In this document: positions 24,745 through 35,725 of the stretch, piece by piece | Numbering within the stretch: position 1 is the stretch's first letter | Layout: each line of letters starts with the position of its first letter | Origin: Endomychus coccineus | Taxonomy: Eukaryota; Arthropoda; Insecta; Coleoptera; Endomychidae | DNA length: 64,000 nt | Assembly (NCBI GenBank): GCA_958510875.1 | Contig: OY294067.1 | Location: 30,616,912 to 30,680,911, forward strand | Reading direction: 5' to 3' | Made by a program: the position numbers and the translations under genes | The notes under the pieces: model-generated | The model's database searches: none | Told to the model about the DNA's origin: nothing | Seen by the model: the letters and a program-made list of their open reading frames with translations, nothing else

Positions 24745-25300
24745 TTGGGCGCATTTCGCTTGATCTCAATACAAGGAAGGATATGGAGCCATTCGGATTT
24801 CCACCAAAGTTCTCAGAAATGTGCCCCAGTTCTTTGCAGGTTATTCACCCTTTCATACAAACTTCGTGTGTTTCCTTCCAGCTGGGGGTTAGCTACAGTT
24901 CAACCAATTCCAAAAAAAAATACAGAAAGAGCCTTCCTAATAATTATAGACCCATTACATTACTATCTATCGCTAAAGTAATGGAGAAAGAAATCGTAAT
25001 CGACCTCATCTAATATCTAGAAAGCTCCAACATCGGTTATCAACGCTGGAGTTCCACAGGGATCTGTCTTGGTACCAACTTTATTTCTACTCTATATAAC
25101 TGATTTGTTGGGAGCGACCTTCTGTCCCGTCCACGGCTTTGCGGATAATAGTACACTTCATACCGCTTCCTCCTCTAGAGCCCCTACGTGATGCCACAGG
25201 TGCAAGACAGAGACAGGTCAATGTAATAAATGAAGAGATGGTAGTAATTTTGAAATGGGGATTTGATAAGAGAAGACAAAAAATATGATAAAGTTTTAAC
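24745..25300 (+). pseudogene. LINE reverse-transcriptase fragment
   Basis: The plus strand reads NNYRPITLLSIAKVMEKEIV (RT motif 1), then after a deletion VINAGVPQGSVLVPTLFLLY (motif B) and a degraded HGFADNSTL (YADD region). It breaks down after about 25200. The fingers and much of the palm are deleted. Confidence 0.7.
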
Positions 25301-25377
25301 AAGCAGTAACAAAATTACAAATGTTCACTACACTGTAGAAAAGTTCCAAAATAAAATTTTCTTGTGAAAATAAAAGG

Positions 25378-25412
25378 AAACGCATGTTTCGCCACACAAT
25401 GGCTTCTTCACG
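25378..25412 (-). ncRNA. Decayed hammerhead-like motif, third family
   Basis: On the minus strand GTGAAGA (C3 of the core changed to G) is followed by a strong helix II GCCA/TGGC and GAAAC, then ATGCGT. Helix I pairing is not evident. It resembles the Penelope-type motifs nearby but the core mutation should abolish cleavage. Confidence 0.35.
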
Positions 25413-27671
25413 TGAACAGTCATACAGAAACTTACAAAAGTATCAACTAGCTATATAAAGAGAATGACCAAGAGGACCGACTTAATGATTAATAATAATA
25501 ATAACAATGTTTATTTACCAGATTTACAAAATAAATACAAAACATTTACAGACTAAGTTCAGGTACAAATACAGTTTAGCTTAGTTTATGCTGGTGGTGT
25601 AAACAAACAGAAGGTATATTTCACAGAAATACCCAATAGGTATTTGTTTGTGATGTTATTGAATTATTTTCTTTTTATAATTAGTCATTTTAATTATTTT
25701 CTTTATCACGTAAGCATCGTATATCTAGGTTCTTAGATATTGTGTCTCATTCTTTGTTATCTATTTATAATTATAAATTTGTTGGAGGCATGTATATATT
25801 AATGTTAATTATATTATGTATAGTTTTTCTTGGTGTTAATAGTAGCCATTTTTTAATTTTGTTTTTGAAAGTATTTAGGACTTTAACTTTTTTTTGTTCA
25901 ACTGGAATGTGGTCATAAATTCTATATAGGAGGAAGCTAAAATGTTTTTTTCCAATTTGTATATTTTTTTTCTTTTATGCATATTGCATTTTTGAATCTT
26001 GTATTGTGTTTATGTGTATCATAAAAGATAATGTTTTTTAATTTAAAATGATAAATTAGTGTGACTTTGCAGTAAAGTTGTTTAATATCTAATATTTGGG
26101 CTTCTTTAAACAAATCATTTGAAGGATAGAATTTATTTTTATTAAATATGATTTTAAGCACCCATTTCTGAATAACTTCGAGATTTTTTAAATAGTCATT
26201 AGCTCCACCCCAGCCAATAATTCCATATGTGATTTGCGATTCAATCAATTCGTAATATAATATTTTGAGCTCTGAAATATTTAAGAACTGTTTTATGTAT
26301 TTGAATTTATACAGTAATCCCCTAATTTTATTAATGATACAATTTATTTGTAAATTCCATCTCAGATATTTATCTATCACGATTCCTAAGTACGTAATCG
26401 AGTTTTCAGATTTGATTTTTAAATCTATTTTTATTACGAGTTCTTGAAAAGATGGTTGACTGTTTGTATACGATGAAAATGAAAGATACTTTGTTTTATC
26501 ACTATTTAAGGTAAGTAAATTGTTATCAAACCAATTTTTTATAATACAAAATTCCTTTTCGGCTAAAATCTTCAAGTATTCCCAAGTGTCGGCTTCAAAG
26601 AAAACTACTGTCTCATCGGCAAAGCTTATGATCTCTCCCTTAATTGGTAATTTTAATAGATCGTTTATGTATATAGTAAACAATATTGGTCCTAAAACAG
26701 TCCCCTGAGGAACACCATATTGTACATTTTTTGGGGTACTTAAGGAATCATTAATTTTAACATATTGTTGCCGATTGGTTAAATAACTGTGGAATAAGTC
26801 GAATGCCAAGTCTCTGTTCCCGTAGTTTTCTAGCTTCTTTAACAATATTGTATGGCATACCGTATCAAAGGCTTTTGCCAAGTCAACAAAAATGCATAAT
26901 GAGGGCATATTTTCATCTAAGGCCTTATATAAATGTGATGTTAAGTATGCAATGGCATCCTTTGTTGACTTGGCTTCTGTAAAACCAAATTGTTTGTCTG
27001 ATAATATCTTGTGTTTTGTTAAGAAACTGTTTAATCTAGACTTTAGAACTTTTTCCAGTATCTTTGCCAAATTTGATATTAGAGAGATTGGTCTATAGTT
27101 CACCATTTTTTTTATCTCCATTTTTAAATAGAGGTTTAATTATACCTATTTTAAAAGCTGACGGCCATTTTCCTTTTTCCAATGTCAAATTTACCAAAAA
27201 TACCAGGTGATCAAGTATGTTGGGTAAGATTTTTTAAAATAATTCCGAAGTAATATTATCATTTCCAGGTGCTTTCTTATCTTTAAGTTCTTTAACATAT
27301 TTTTGAATTTCAAAATCAGTTACTGGTTGAAGGAAGAGTGAATGTTGTATCGTTATTAGTGATTTATTAGAGTATCCTGCTGTTTTTATATTTTTTGCTA
27401 ATTTTATGCCAAGGTTGGAGTAATACTGGTTAAATTCATTTGCTATATCTTTATCATCATTGAGTAATTGTCCTGATTCTGATTTTATCGATGTTATTAA
27501 TTTTTTTTTTATATTACTCTCATTACACATTTTTTTATACATTTATATAAATTACTTGAAGATTAAAAAAAAAATCGATGGTGGAAGCCGTTACTTTATG
27601 GTAATTTATCATTTTGATTATATGAAAGAATAACTACTTTGTTTTTATACCACTTTTATTAATAATAACGT

Positions 27672-27715
27672 GAAAACGTAACTATAGTTTCAACACCGAA
27701 GTGCCATTATCAAAC
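27672..27715 (-). ncRNA. Decayed hammerhead motif, left end of Penelope-like element
   Basis: Minus strand: TTGATAA in place of CTGATGA (27713-27707), an extra U, helix II GGCAC-TTCG-GTGTT, GAAAC and the self-complementary ACTATAGT. Two core positions are mutated, so probably inactive. Confidence 0.5.
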
Positions 27716-28647
27716 AATTAGAAAATTATGAAGAAATCAATGAAACAGTTCAAGTATAAATAGAGTAGAGTAAAGTAGGGTTGAGATTAAGGGATCAACG
27801 GAAATTCCAAAAACAGGTACATTCTAGGAAAGTACAGTATTACATAGTAAACATAGCGACAATTTGTGAATTAGTGTGATTATAATTTAATATTCTAAGA
27901 ATTATTTTAAGAGCGGTTTGAAAGATGGAAAGATCACTTTGATATAGGTCCAACTGATCATTAAGGATATTTCATTAGAGTTTTTGACACCCTTATAAAT
28001 CTCTATTGATTCTAATGTATTCAATTTAAAACCTCTGGTTTGGTTATGTAAAATGCTTAGGCTATCTAAATTAGGGAAATTATGACCAGTTTGTAAAAAA
28101 TGAAAAGGTTGAGTCAGTTTTGTTGAGTCTAAACGAGCGAAAATGTTCTTCGTATCTTAATTTGAAATTACGACAAGTTCTACCAATATAAAAGTCATCA
28201 CAGTCTGGGCAAATCATCTTATAAACTCCAGGTTTACTATATTTATTGATTTTGTCTTTGGCGTTGTATATAAGATGGCAAAGTTTATTTTGAGGTTTGA
28301 AACTGATTTTAAAATTATGGCGTGATAAAATGTTATGCTTTGACATATTTTGGTACAGTAAGCGAACATATTGCTAATATTAATAAAAATATCATCAATG
28401 ATCAGTTAGACCTATATCAAAGTGATCTTTTCATGTGTCTTTCAAACCGCTCTTAAAATAATTCTTAGAATATTAAATTATAATCACACTAATTCGCAAA
28501 TTGTTGCTATGTTTACTATGTAATACTATACTTTCCTAGGATCTACCTGTTTTTGGAATTTCCGTTGAGCCCTTAATCTCAACCCTACTTTACTCTACTC
28601 TATTTATACTTGAACTGTTTCATTGATTTCTTCATAATTTTCTAATT

Positions 28648-28690
28648 GTTTGATAATGGCACTTCGGTGTTGAAACTATAGTTAAGTTTC
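28648..28690 (+). ncRNA. Decayed hammerhead motif, right end of Penelope-like element
   Basis: Plus-strand mirror of the motif at 27672-27715: TTGATAA (28650-28656), helix II with a UUCG loop, GAAAC (28672-28676) and ACTATAGT. It carries the same core mutations, which therefore predate or accompanied the inversion. Confidence 0.5.
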
Positions 28691-28850
28691 CACGTTATTA
28701 TTAATAAAAGTGGTATAATTTTTATACTCTATGTTTAAAATTTCATTATCAGGATCTTTTAATAGTTTTTTGTATAATTCACTTTTAGTTTTACTAGAAA
28801 TAATTAGTCCTTCAGTAATCCATGGTTTTCTACGTTTTTGTTTTGGTTAG

Positions 28851-29228
28851 GACTTTAGATTGGTTACAACTAACTTATGGACTCCAAGAATACAGGTTGT
28901 TTACACTAAAGATTAAAATGTAATAATTAGATTACCACAGTAAGTTTATGAGATAACATTAAGAAGCGGAGAGTAGCAGGAATCTTTAAATAAGATCCGC
29001 TTCTTAATCTCTTCCCACACAAACAACCTTTACTCTTTAATCCATAAATGACCTAATCATTAAGTCAGCCATCCTTGTTTATTATCTCTTTTTTTTTCAC
29101 GACATTAACTTATTGTTGAGAAACAATTGCAGAGGTCAACTAAGTGCAGGCGGAATTTAACGGCGTGTACAACACTTATATTAAAGAATAAATTATCATA
29201 AATGTAGTAGTGCACATTTCTTTAAGTT
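28851..29228. other. Intergenic sequence; nothing recognised
   Basis: AT-rich flank of the LINE 5' truncation point. No domain or structural repeat seen. Confidence 0.4.
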
Positions 29229-29455
29229 TTGACTACCCAATTGAAAAACCTATAATGTTCGTAATACACAGTGTGAGATCATAGGGATTAAAACTTCCAA
29301 AAATTTTGAAGGTTATAACATGGGCTTGTTTACGTCTAAAACATATGATCGAGTCGGGTTGACCGAACCGCATGCCGTGTGCGTTCAACATTATATTTGC
29401 ATATTGTAGTCGATCGGTGAGAGTCTTCCGATGCAGTGAAGTATTCGTCATTCGG
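29229..29455 (-). pseudogene. LINE ORF2 C-terminal fragment
   Basis: The minus strand reads SLHRKTLTDRLQYANIMLNA...CITNIIGFSIG and ends at the AAACCTATAATGTTCG block also seen at about 9672 and 30591. Shared 3' ends place all three in one LINE family. Confidence 0.45.
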
Positions 29456-29581
29456 TGAATCTATTCTACTTACAGAATATATAGTAATAGATAAGAACTA
29501 AGGTTTTATTTGAGCTGCAAAAAAATCAACAAAAGTATAGTTCAAGAGTGCATAGTGAATTAGAAACACATCTCATGTTAC

Positions 29582-29785
29582 AAGTCAATAGACAAAGTTT
29601 TCATTCTTCAGGTTGAACAGTAGCAACGCGCTTTTAGTCCCAGACAGCTGTTTCGCTCTTATCATGAACATGTCTCCCTTTTACCTCTGGTGAGCTCATG
29701 AGAAAAGCGAAACAGCTCTCTGGGACTAATAGCCGGTGTTGTTTCTGTTCAACCTGGTGAACCAATAATTTGTCTATAGTTTAAG
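29582..29785. mobile_element. 200-bp foldback element with hammerhead-like centre
   Basis: Inverted arms: AATAGACAAAGTTTTCATTC...CAGGTTGAACAG on the left and CTGTTCAACCTG...TTTGTCTAT on the right, then AGCGAAACAGCT arms around a centre near 29680. The plus strand at 29687-29713 reads CTGGTGA, helix II GCTC/GAGC-like, GCGAAAC, then the near-palindrome ACAGCTCT, hammerhead-like but with a changed core base. A single related arm lies at 54565-54640. Confidence 0.5.
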
Positions 29786-30484
29786 AGACTGAGTGAAGTG
29801 ATAATTGTGACAATACAATATCGTGTTATTCATTAGCTACCTAGTGTCTTAGACGACCATTTTGATTTCATTAGACCAGTAGTGTTTTGAGTTATAAACA
29901 GTTTGTTTTATCTATCGTTCAGAAGGTTTTATCAGTTTTATCCAGGATATCTTGATCTTGGTAAGGAAATGTATTATTTTTATTTTGTATCATTTTATAT
30001 AAGAATGCCATCTAAGTGCCAATAATATATATAACACTTATTATTCATTTGCATTTCCACGAGACGAGAGTTTGAAGCAAAAATGGATTAGAGCAAGTCA
30101 TAGATTCTTTCGTTCTCAATAAAAACTCATACCTATGCTATGTTGTAAACATTTTCCTGACATTATCAGAGAATATTTACAACATAACTAACCTAGAAAG
30201 ATACTCTAGAACATCATGATGAGATTCATTTTCAAACTTGGCTCAAAGAAGATGATATTTTAAATTATAATGTAAATGTAGTAAAATTCATTGAATTTTC
30301 CAATATCCTGACTACGCTCCCGAGACGTATCCGGCGACTTTAGAGTGAATATATCCTGCCTGACCCAAGTGAATTACCTCAGATGTTGGCACACTGCGCA
30401 CGGTACGGCAGAATACAGAAGACGCAGTCGAAATAATAAATTATAAAATCTATGGACACTAATACATTAAGAGTTGACAACTGT
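29786..30484. other. Intergenic sequence; nothing recognised
   Basis: No open frame with a domain, no long repeat arms. AT-rich. Confidence 0.4.
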
Positions 30485-31690
30485 GGGTACATTACAACAC
30501 TAATAACTACGAAATAATCACCCTTATCCATCATAAATACTATTGAAGTATTTTTTTTCTTTCTATACTTCTACTACACTAGACGGAAACCTATAATGTT
30601 CGAAGATTGTCTGGGCCAGCGGTGGAATGTTGGGGGAGGAGACAGTCATTCGAATTTGTCAAAGGTTTGGAGGTTATAGGCATAGGGAAAGACCTCACTA
30701 GGCAGAGTTCAACAACTTTGCTGTTGGATAGAAAAATGAAGTCTGGTAGGCAGAACTTCGGCAGGTCTCGACCTTGACAATGAAGGGGCGACTAGCTTGA
30801 GCCCGTCTAGTTCGCCTATCTGGAATCTTACGCGGGATATAATCCAAGAGCTTCAGCGTATGTTTGGAACAGGTCGAATCTGTGCTTTGTAGAATATGAG
30901 GAGCTGCTGGGTTGTTGTTTTTGTGACGCAGTTTTCGCAATGGACCTCACATGAGAGAGTGCTGTTGGTGGTGATCCCGAGCATGGATATGGAAGACTTC
31001 GCAGAAATAGTTGTAGCTGACATCATCATATTAGGGATTGTGATTCCTAGAGAAGGTGCAACTTTGAGTTTTGGTTGCATTACACTCTACTGTATTATCA
31101 GATCCCACTCTCTAAATCGTTCCCAAATCTCCATTAATTGCGTCGACCTGTCTGTCTCGCTCCTATGGCTTCATTGAATGGTATAGGGGCTCTAGATGAG
31201 AAAGTGGTTTGAAGAGAAATATCATCTGCAAAGCTGTGGACGGGTCAGGTGATCACTTCCAGCAGATCGTTGGAGTAGAAATGAAGTTGGTGCCAAGACA
31301 GATCCCTGTGGAACACCAACGTTGATAGCCACCATATGGAGTGATCTTTCTGAGAAAACTCAATAGTAACGACAAAGTCGAGATGGCAAAACGTATGACC
31401 GACGTTACCCAAAAAGGCCTTGGTAGCAGACTCGGTCAAATGATTTGGAAATCTCCAATGCTACAGCTAGAGATTCCCCATGTTTTTCAATAGATTTCTG
31501 CAATACATGTGTTACCTAGGCAAGCAGATCTGTTGATCCATGCTAACAAAAGCAATATTGCCAATCATTCACGATTTTGGAGCAAGTTGACTCTGATCAT
31601 GGCTACTTGGTAGCTGAAAGGTGCTTAGTAGTTCAACAATATTTTTAGTGGATATTTCTACTTATTAGTCTGTAGACACTATTTTATATT
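30485..31690. mobile_element. Penelope-type ends bracketing a LINE fragment
   Basis: 30485-30560 matches the outer Penelope-like end at 5390-5450 (AATAATCACCCTTATCCA). 31560-31680 carries the same family's hammerhead region in decayed form. Between them, 30580-31440 (minus) is a LINE RT 3' region: GVPQG-like at about 31310, then LKVAPSLGITIPNMMMS, CENCVTKTTTQQLLIFYKAQ and RRTRRAQASRPF. The shared AAACCTATAATGTTCG 3' end lies at 30588. This looks like a LINE copy inserted in or next to an old Penelope-like element. Confidence 0.55.
31588..31630 (+). ncRNA. Decayed hammerhead, family of 5455
   Basis: CTGATCA (31593-31599; essential G8 changed to C), an extra T, helix II GGCTAC/GTAGCT, GAAA (31616-31619), then GGTGCTTAGTA. 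Clearly related to the intact motif at 5455-5497 but the core change should inactivate it. Confidence 0.55.
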
Positions 31691-31749
31691 AAAAATGAAT
31701 TTTTATTATATATGGAATTATGATGAAAACTTCAAATACAGATAATAAC

Positions 31750-31755
31750 TTTATT
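31750..31755 (-). promoter_or_regulatory. Candidate poly(A) signal, CacyBP gene
   Basis: AATAAA on the minus strand about 150 nt past the stop codon at 31906. Confidence 0.5.
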
Positions 31756-31905
31756 TAAAAAAATGTTTTTCCATTAGGCTCCAAATACAATGAGATTATG
31801 TTGGGACCAACCATTTTGGAGAGTAACCAGTAAAGAATAACGTAACGATTTTCACATTGAAATTAATTACCAAAATGAATATCATTTGAGGAAGTAATTA
31901 AACAT

Positions 31906-34589
31906 CTAGAAGCCTGCAGGACCAGGACCATTTCGTTGGCTTTCAGTCCAAGCTTTAGCAATGGTTCTCTTCAAATCATCATCACCTTTTTCATACCTAA
32001 AGATCAGTTGGTTAAATTGAAGAAGCAAATCTGTTTCAGTGTAACTTACATATTCTTCATTAAAGATATAATACTGTCTTCACTGCCCTTATCTTCAGTT
32101 TTCTCTGGAGTGAATTTTTTAGCATCACTCGCTTTCTTTTCAAGCTCTGTTACATGAGACCAAGTTGTGTTTTCTATCTTGGCAACATTTATTACAATCA
32201 TGTCTGAAACATATTAATTTGGTTATGCAGACGTTAATAATGATTCAACCAACTTTTGTAAATTACCTGTTTTGGCTTTCCAACTACTTGTCTCTGGATT
32301 TATTGGCAGCAAGAGGTTATTTATTGTAAAAATGTAATCTTTGCTTTCGAGATCTTTCACTTGAAGCTCTAAAGATTTTGAGGTAAACTTGCATTCAATG
32401 TTTTCTGAAGCTATTGTATGGACTTTGGGTAAAGTAATAAAGAATTTAACAAATTTTGCAGACTGATCCCATGCTGAAATTATACAGTGGATAAATTGAT
32501 TATTAAGGCAACATTTTTTGATTTTCTAATTTCACTAATTTTTGATCAAATCTCTTGATTTGATACTTTACATGAGCGCCAGCTTGATGCAAGATTTGCT
32601 CAAATAGTCCAGGCATGAACCGGAAAAAAAATATATAGTAAGCTAGAATTTCAAATTTTTTTTTGCATGTTGTTCCTAATACCCCATATATCATTCATGA
32701 CTATCAAGACGGCGGGGGTCGACCTTTCTACCCCCCAAAAAAAGGTTTCAACCCCTCAGAGGAGCATTCTTATAAAAACAATTCAAAAGTTTAGAAAATT
32801 AATGAATTGAGACGAAAATGACCCCTAGTATGTTTTTGGGTTGCTGATCACGATTCCGCAGTTAGTCTTCTCGGAAAATTCCCTCCAGATGGGAAATTTG
32901 GAAAATTTATATATAATATATAATTCAGTTGCAAAAATGACCTCTAGTAGGTTTTTGCAACAAAATTATACTTCATAATTCATAACCGTCTCAGGGAAAT
33001 CTCAAATTTCCCGAATTTTCCATCTGGAGAGTTTTTTGGGAAAAATAACAGCGGAATCGTGATCAGCGACCCTAGAAACCTACTAGAGGTCATTTTTGCA
33101 ACTAAATTATACTTTATTATTCATAACCATCCTAGGAAAATCTCAAATTTCCCGAATTTTCCATCTGGAGTTTTTTTTTGAAAAATAACAGCGAAACGTG
33201 ATCAGCGACCCAAGAAACCTACTAGAGGTCATTTTTGCAACTAAATTATACTTTATTATTCATAACCATCTCAGGAAAATCTCAAATTTTCCATCTGGAT
33301 AGTTTTTTAGGAAAAATAACAGCGGAATCGTGATCAGCGACCCAAAAAACCTACTTGAGGTCATTTTTGCTACAAAATTATATATTATATATAAATTTTC
33401 CAAATTTCCCATCTGGAGGGAGTTTTCCGAGAAAACAAAATGTGGAATCGTGATCAGCGACCCAAAAAAACATACTAGGGGTCATTTTTGGCTCTTAATT
33501 CATTAATTTTCCAAACTTTTGGATTGTTTTTATAAGAATGCTCCTCTGGGGGTTGAAACCCCGTTTTGGGGGGTAGAAAGCTCTACCCCCGCGGTCTTGA
33601 TAGTCATGAATGATCTATGAGGTATTAGGAACAAAATGCAAAAAAAATTTTGAAATTCTAGCTTACTATATATATTTTTTTTATTATGGCCTTTTTCCCG
33701 GCTTATTGCCTGGACTAAAAAGGAACCTGCTGGTGGAAACTAACCAAACTTTACATTAGTAATATGCTGATGTCCCTAGAAATTTAAACCCACCCTATTC
33801 TTTCCTTGATATTTTAGTTTCTTGATTTGTTACTGGTTCTTTTAAAGCACGATCTATGTTGATTAATATGAAATAATACAATTATCTTGGAATCAAAGAA
33901 GTATTAAATGTATTAAACTATGAATCATGATAGAATTTCCCCTCTTATGCATCAACATGAACAACTGAGAATGTGGAAGTGTAAGTTAAAGAATTTTATA
34001 CGGGGTGCGTCATACTTCTAAAAGTAAATTTTCACTAAATGTTGAAATCAAAAATAAAATTTTCACAGGATGAAAACCACCTATCAAAAAATAGTAATAC
34101 AATATAAACCCCACCAGTTGGGCATACTGCTCATACAGTTCTAGGTTAGTTTATTATCTTGAATATAAAATCATAAGTACTAGGAGCGTACCTAATAAAT
34201 ACACATATTAATCAAGTTGCTCCAACTTGAATAAGGTTAAAGGTTAGAACAATCTATTGAAGTTCAACACTAGTTGGTTTTTATACTTTCAAAAACTTAC
34301 CATAATTATTCACTTTTATTTGATAACGTTTCGGTACAGAAGAGACACTAGCAGCCACAGGCAAAGTTTGAGGATCTTGATTTTTTAACAATTCCACAAG
34401 TTTAACATGTTCAGAAACAAGCTTCCGCAATTCAATACTCAGGATGTCTTTGATTTTTTGCCTTGTCACTTGGGATTGAAGAGTTTCCAACTCAGTTATG
34501 TCTTTTCTTATCTAGAATTAAGATTAACAATGAAAAATTCAATATACCTAATCAAAAGTTCTACTAACTTCCTCTATTTTTTGTTCCAT
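31906..34589 (-). CDS. CACYBP: Calcyclin-binding protein / Siah-1-interacting protein (CacyBP/SIP)
   Basis: Five exons on the minus strand: 34569-34589, 34301-34511, 32267-32473, 32050-32203 and 31906-31996. They total 684 nt and 227 aa, one residue short of the human protein. The family bridges Siah1 to Skp1 in beta-catenin degradation and binds S100 proteins. Order: an N-terminal helical hairpin (MEQKIEEIRKDITELETLQS), a CS (p23-like) beta-sandwich starting at IKVNNYAWDQSAKFVKFFI and running through LELQVKDLESKDYIF and SWKAKTDMIVINVAK, then an SGS-type tail with YEKGDDDLKRTIAKAWTESQ and GPGPAGF. The first coding exon has only seven codons. Intron 2 contains a 1.1-kb foldback element ending about 130 bp from exon 3. 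Confidence 0.95.
32605..33717. mobile_element. 1.1-kb foldback element with internal tandem repeats (CacyBP intron 2)
   Basis: The outer arms are near-perfect inverted copies of more than 200 bp: TAGTCCAGGCA at 32605 and TGCCTGGACTA ending at 33717. Through the arms run AGTAAGCTAGAATTTCAAA, CATTCATGACTATCAAG and GAGCATTCTTATAAAAACAA with their complements. The centre has about four diverged, roughly 135-bp tandem units marked by ACCTACTAGAGGTCATTTTT and GTGATCAGCGACCC. Unable to code protein. The GATCACGATTCCG word is shared with the foldback at 60812-62396. Confidence 0.8.
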
Positions 34590-34898
34590 TTTTCTTAATT
34601 CAACGATCAGAAATAATTTCAAAATTCCGCGTGGTTCTTAACAATCAATTCTGCTTTCAACTCTACTTTTAATAACAGAACCTCAATTAGAATCAATATA
34701 AGGATCACAGTTCATCAAATAAAAGTTGATGTGTGAGTCTGATTAGTGTGAAGGATATTCCAGAAAATAGAGTTAAATCAGACACAAACACAACATCTGT
34801 CATAGATTAGGAATAATAATCAAGTATCAATTTTGTTCTGTGATTTCAGTGATAGTTTGGTGATGTGATTCTATTCGGCAAGAGTGGCACGTCCCAAT
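34590..34898. other. CacyBP upstream flank; nothing recognised
   Basis: Presumed promoter and 5' UTR of the minus-strand CacyBP gene. No TATA-like element or known site could be singled out. Confidence 0.35.
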
Positions 34899-35428
34899 CG
34901 CGGTCGTATATACAGGTCTAGAAACTCGAGGCTGTTTCCTATGTGAGAAGTGAGCCCGCTAAGCGTAGTACCAAAAAAGGGTATCGCATGAGTCTAGGAA
35001 TGTTCTCTGGCACGTATACGACCATAGTCAAAGAATAAACCAGGTCTGTTGGAGCCTCCCATCTAGTCTTTTTAAAATTCTAGTGCAATCTGATTGGTCG
35101 TTTATTTCGTTTATTTAATGTTTTTGACGACGACATAATATGATGTTGTTACGTGCCGGCGACGAGCCGATGAGAGGAAGGCTGTGATTGGAGGAGCTAG
35201 GTGACTTCACCTAGCGCGAAAAACGATGGTAGGGAGACTCGAACAGACCTTTATACTTTGACTATGATATACGACCGTGTTTGAATGATATGGCGCCTAA
35301 TCTTGACATCCTGACAACAAACTTCGATCTATGCGCCAGATGGTGGCTGAGCGAGGGACTACGAGTTTGGCGACATGTAAGACACTCAAGTCATACATAG
35401 AGTTTCCAGACCTGTATATTCGACCGTG
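34899..35428. mobile_element. Degraded TIR element of the CACGGTCGTATA family
   Basis: Starts CGCGGTCGTATATACAGG and ends with CCTGTATATTCGACCGTG, inverted copies of the termini of the 3.66-kb element at 2404-6060. A block at 35340-35370 (GGCTGAGCGAGGGACTACGA) matches that element's left interior in inverse. An additional end-like GTATACGAC...CGTG lies at 35015-35279, split by a smaller insertion. Flanks show no TSD, so the unit is probably a rearranged compound of two copies. Confidence 0.55.
35023..35267. mobile_element. 245-bp MITE with 8-bp TSD inside another TIR
   Basis: The TSD TATACGAC occurs at 35015-35022 and 35268-35275. The arms are CATAGTCAAAGAATAAA on the left and the inverse of CATAGTCAAAGTATAAA on the right (with one extra terminal A), continuing into AGGTCTGTT. 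The TSD sequence is itself the TATACGACCGTG end of the CACGGTCGTATA family, so this MITE landed in another transposon's terminus. No coding capacity. Confidence 0.65.
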
Positions 35429-35725
35429 CAAATACCTAATATTTATAAAAAAACATTTTTGTTTTATTGAAGTGAGCAAATATGAGAAACAATTATACAT
35501 TTTTCTTGTAACATTTGCAAACTACGTTATACGTTACACCCTTTTTCATTTCAGATTACGATTTAATCAGAGTTGATATATCTCTGAGGTCAGTTAGTAG
35601 TGGATTCATCTTCATTTTCTATACCAATTGATTCTATGTCTTGACAACAAAACTAACCTTTATTCATACTGTACGTTGTTTTGATTTGCGTTTTGCAAGA
35701 GAAAACAACTGTGTTGCATATCGAA

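Larger units (their letters stand above)
27650..28718 (-). mobile_element. Penelope-like element inserted in the LINE, with inverted ends
   Basis: Flanked by 8-bp direct repeats TTTTTATA (27642-27649, 28719-28726). The minus strand encodes a GIY-YIG nuclease: PGVYKMICPDCDDFYIGRT (28250-28195), RNFKLRYEEH, then a frameshift at about 28085 into QTGHNFPNLDSLSIL and LESIEIYKGV and a stop near 27905. No reverse transcriptase remains. Some 330 bases of the 3' end (27650-27980) recur inverted at 28370-28718, the inverted terminal organisation common in Penelope-like elements. Confidence 0.8.
25490..28850 (-). pseudogene. Dead LINE (jockey/CR1-like), split by a Penelope-like element
   Basis: 5' to 3' on the minus strand: KRRKPWITEGLIISSKTKSE (28845-28727) is the linker before the RT. 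The Penelope-like insertion (27650-28718) follows. Then come EFNQYYSNLGIKLA and DKKAPGNDNI (27540-27237), then a stop and a one-base shift in an A-run near 27115. The RT open frame (27121-25937) has NYRPISLISNLAKILEKVL, FVDLAKAFDTV, YGVPQGTVLGPILFTIYIND and an RT box altered to FADE. The tail has ESQITYGIIGWGG and NLEVIQKWVLKII. A (TTA)n-type run near 25495-25510 marks the 3' end. 5'-truncated at about 28850. Confidence 0.85.

Noticed and set aside
30853..31177. Overlapping open frames on both strands
   Set aside because: The minus-strand frame is a LINE RT fragment already listed; the plus-strand one is its shadow.
33060..33450. Regular repeats considered as a CRISPR-like array
   Set aside because: The units are adjacent tandem copies without unique spacers, inside a foldback element in a eukaryotic intron.
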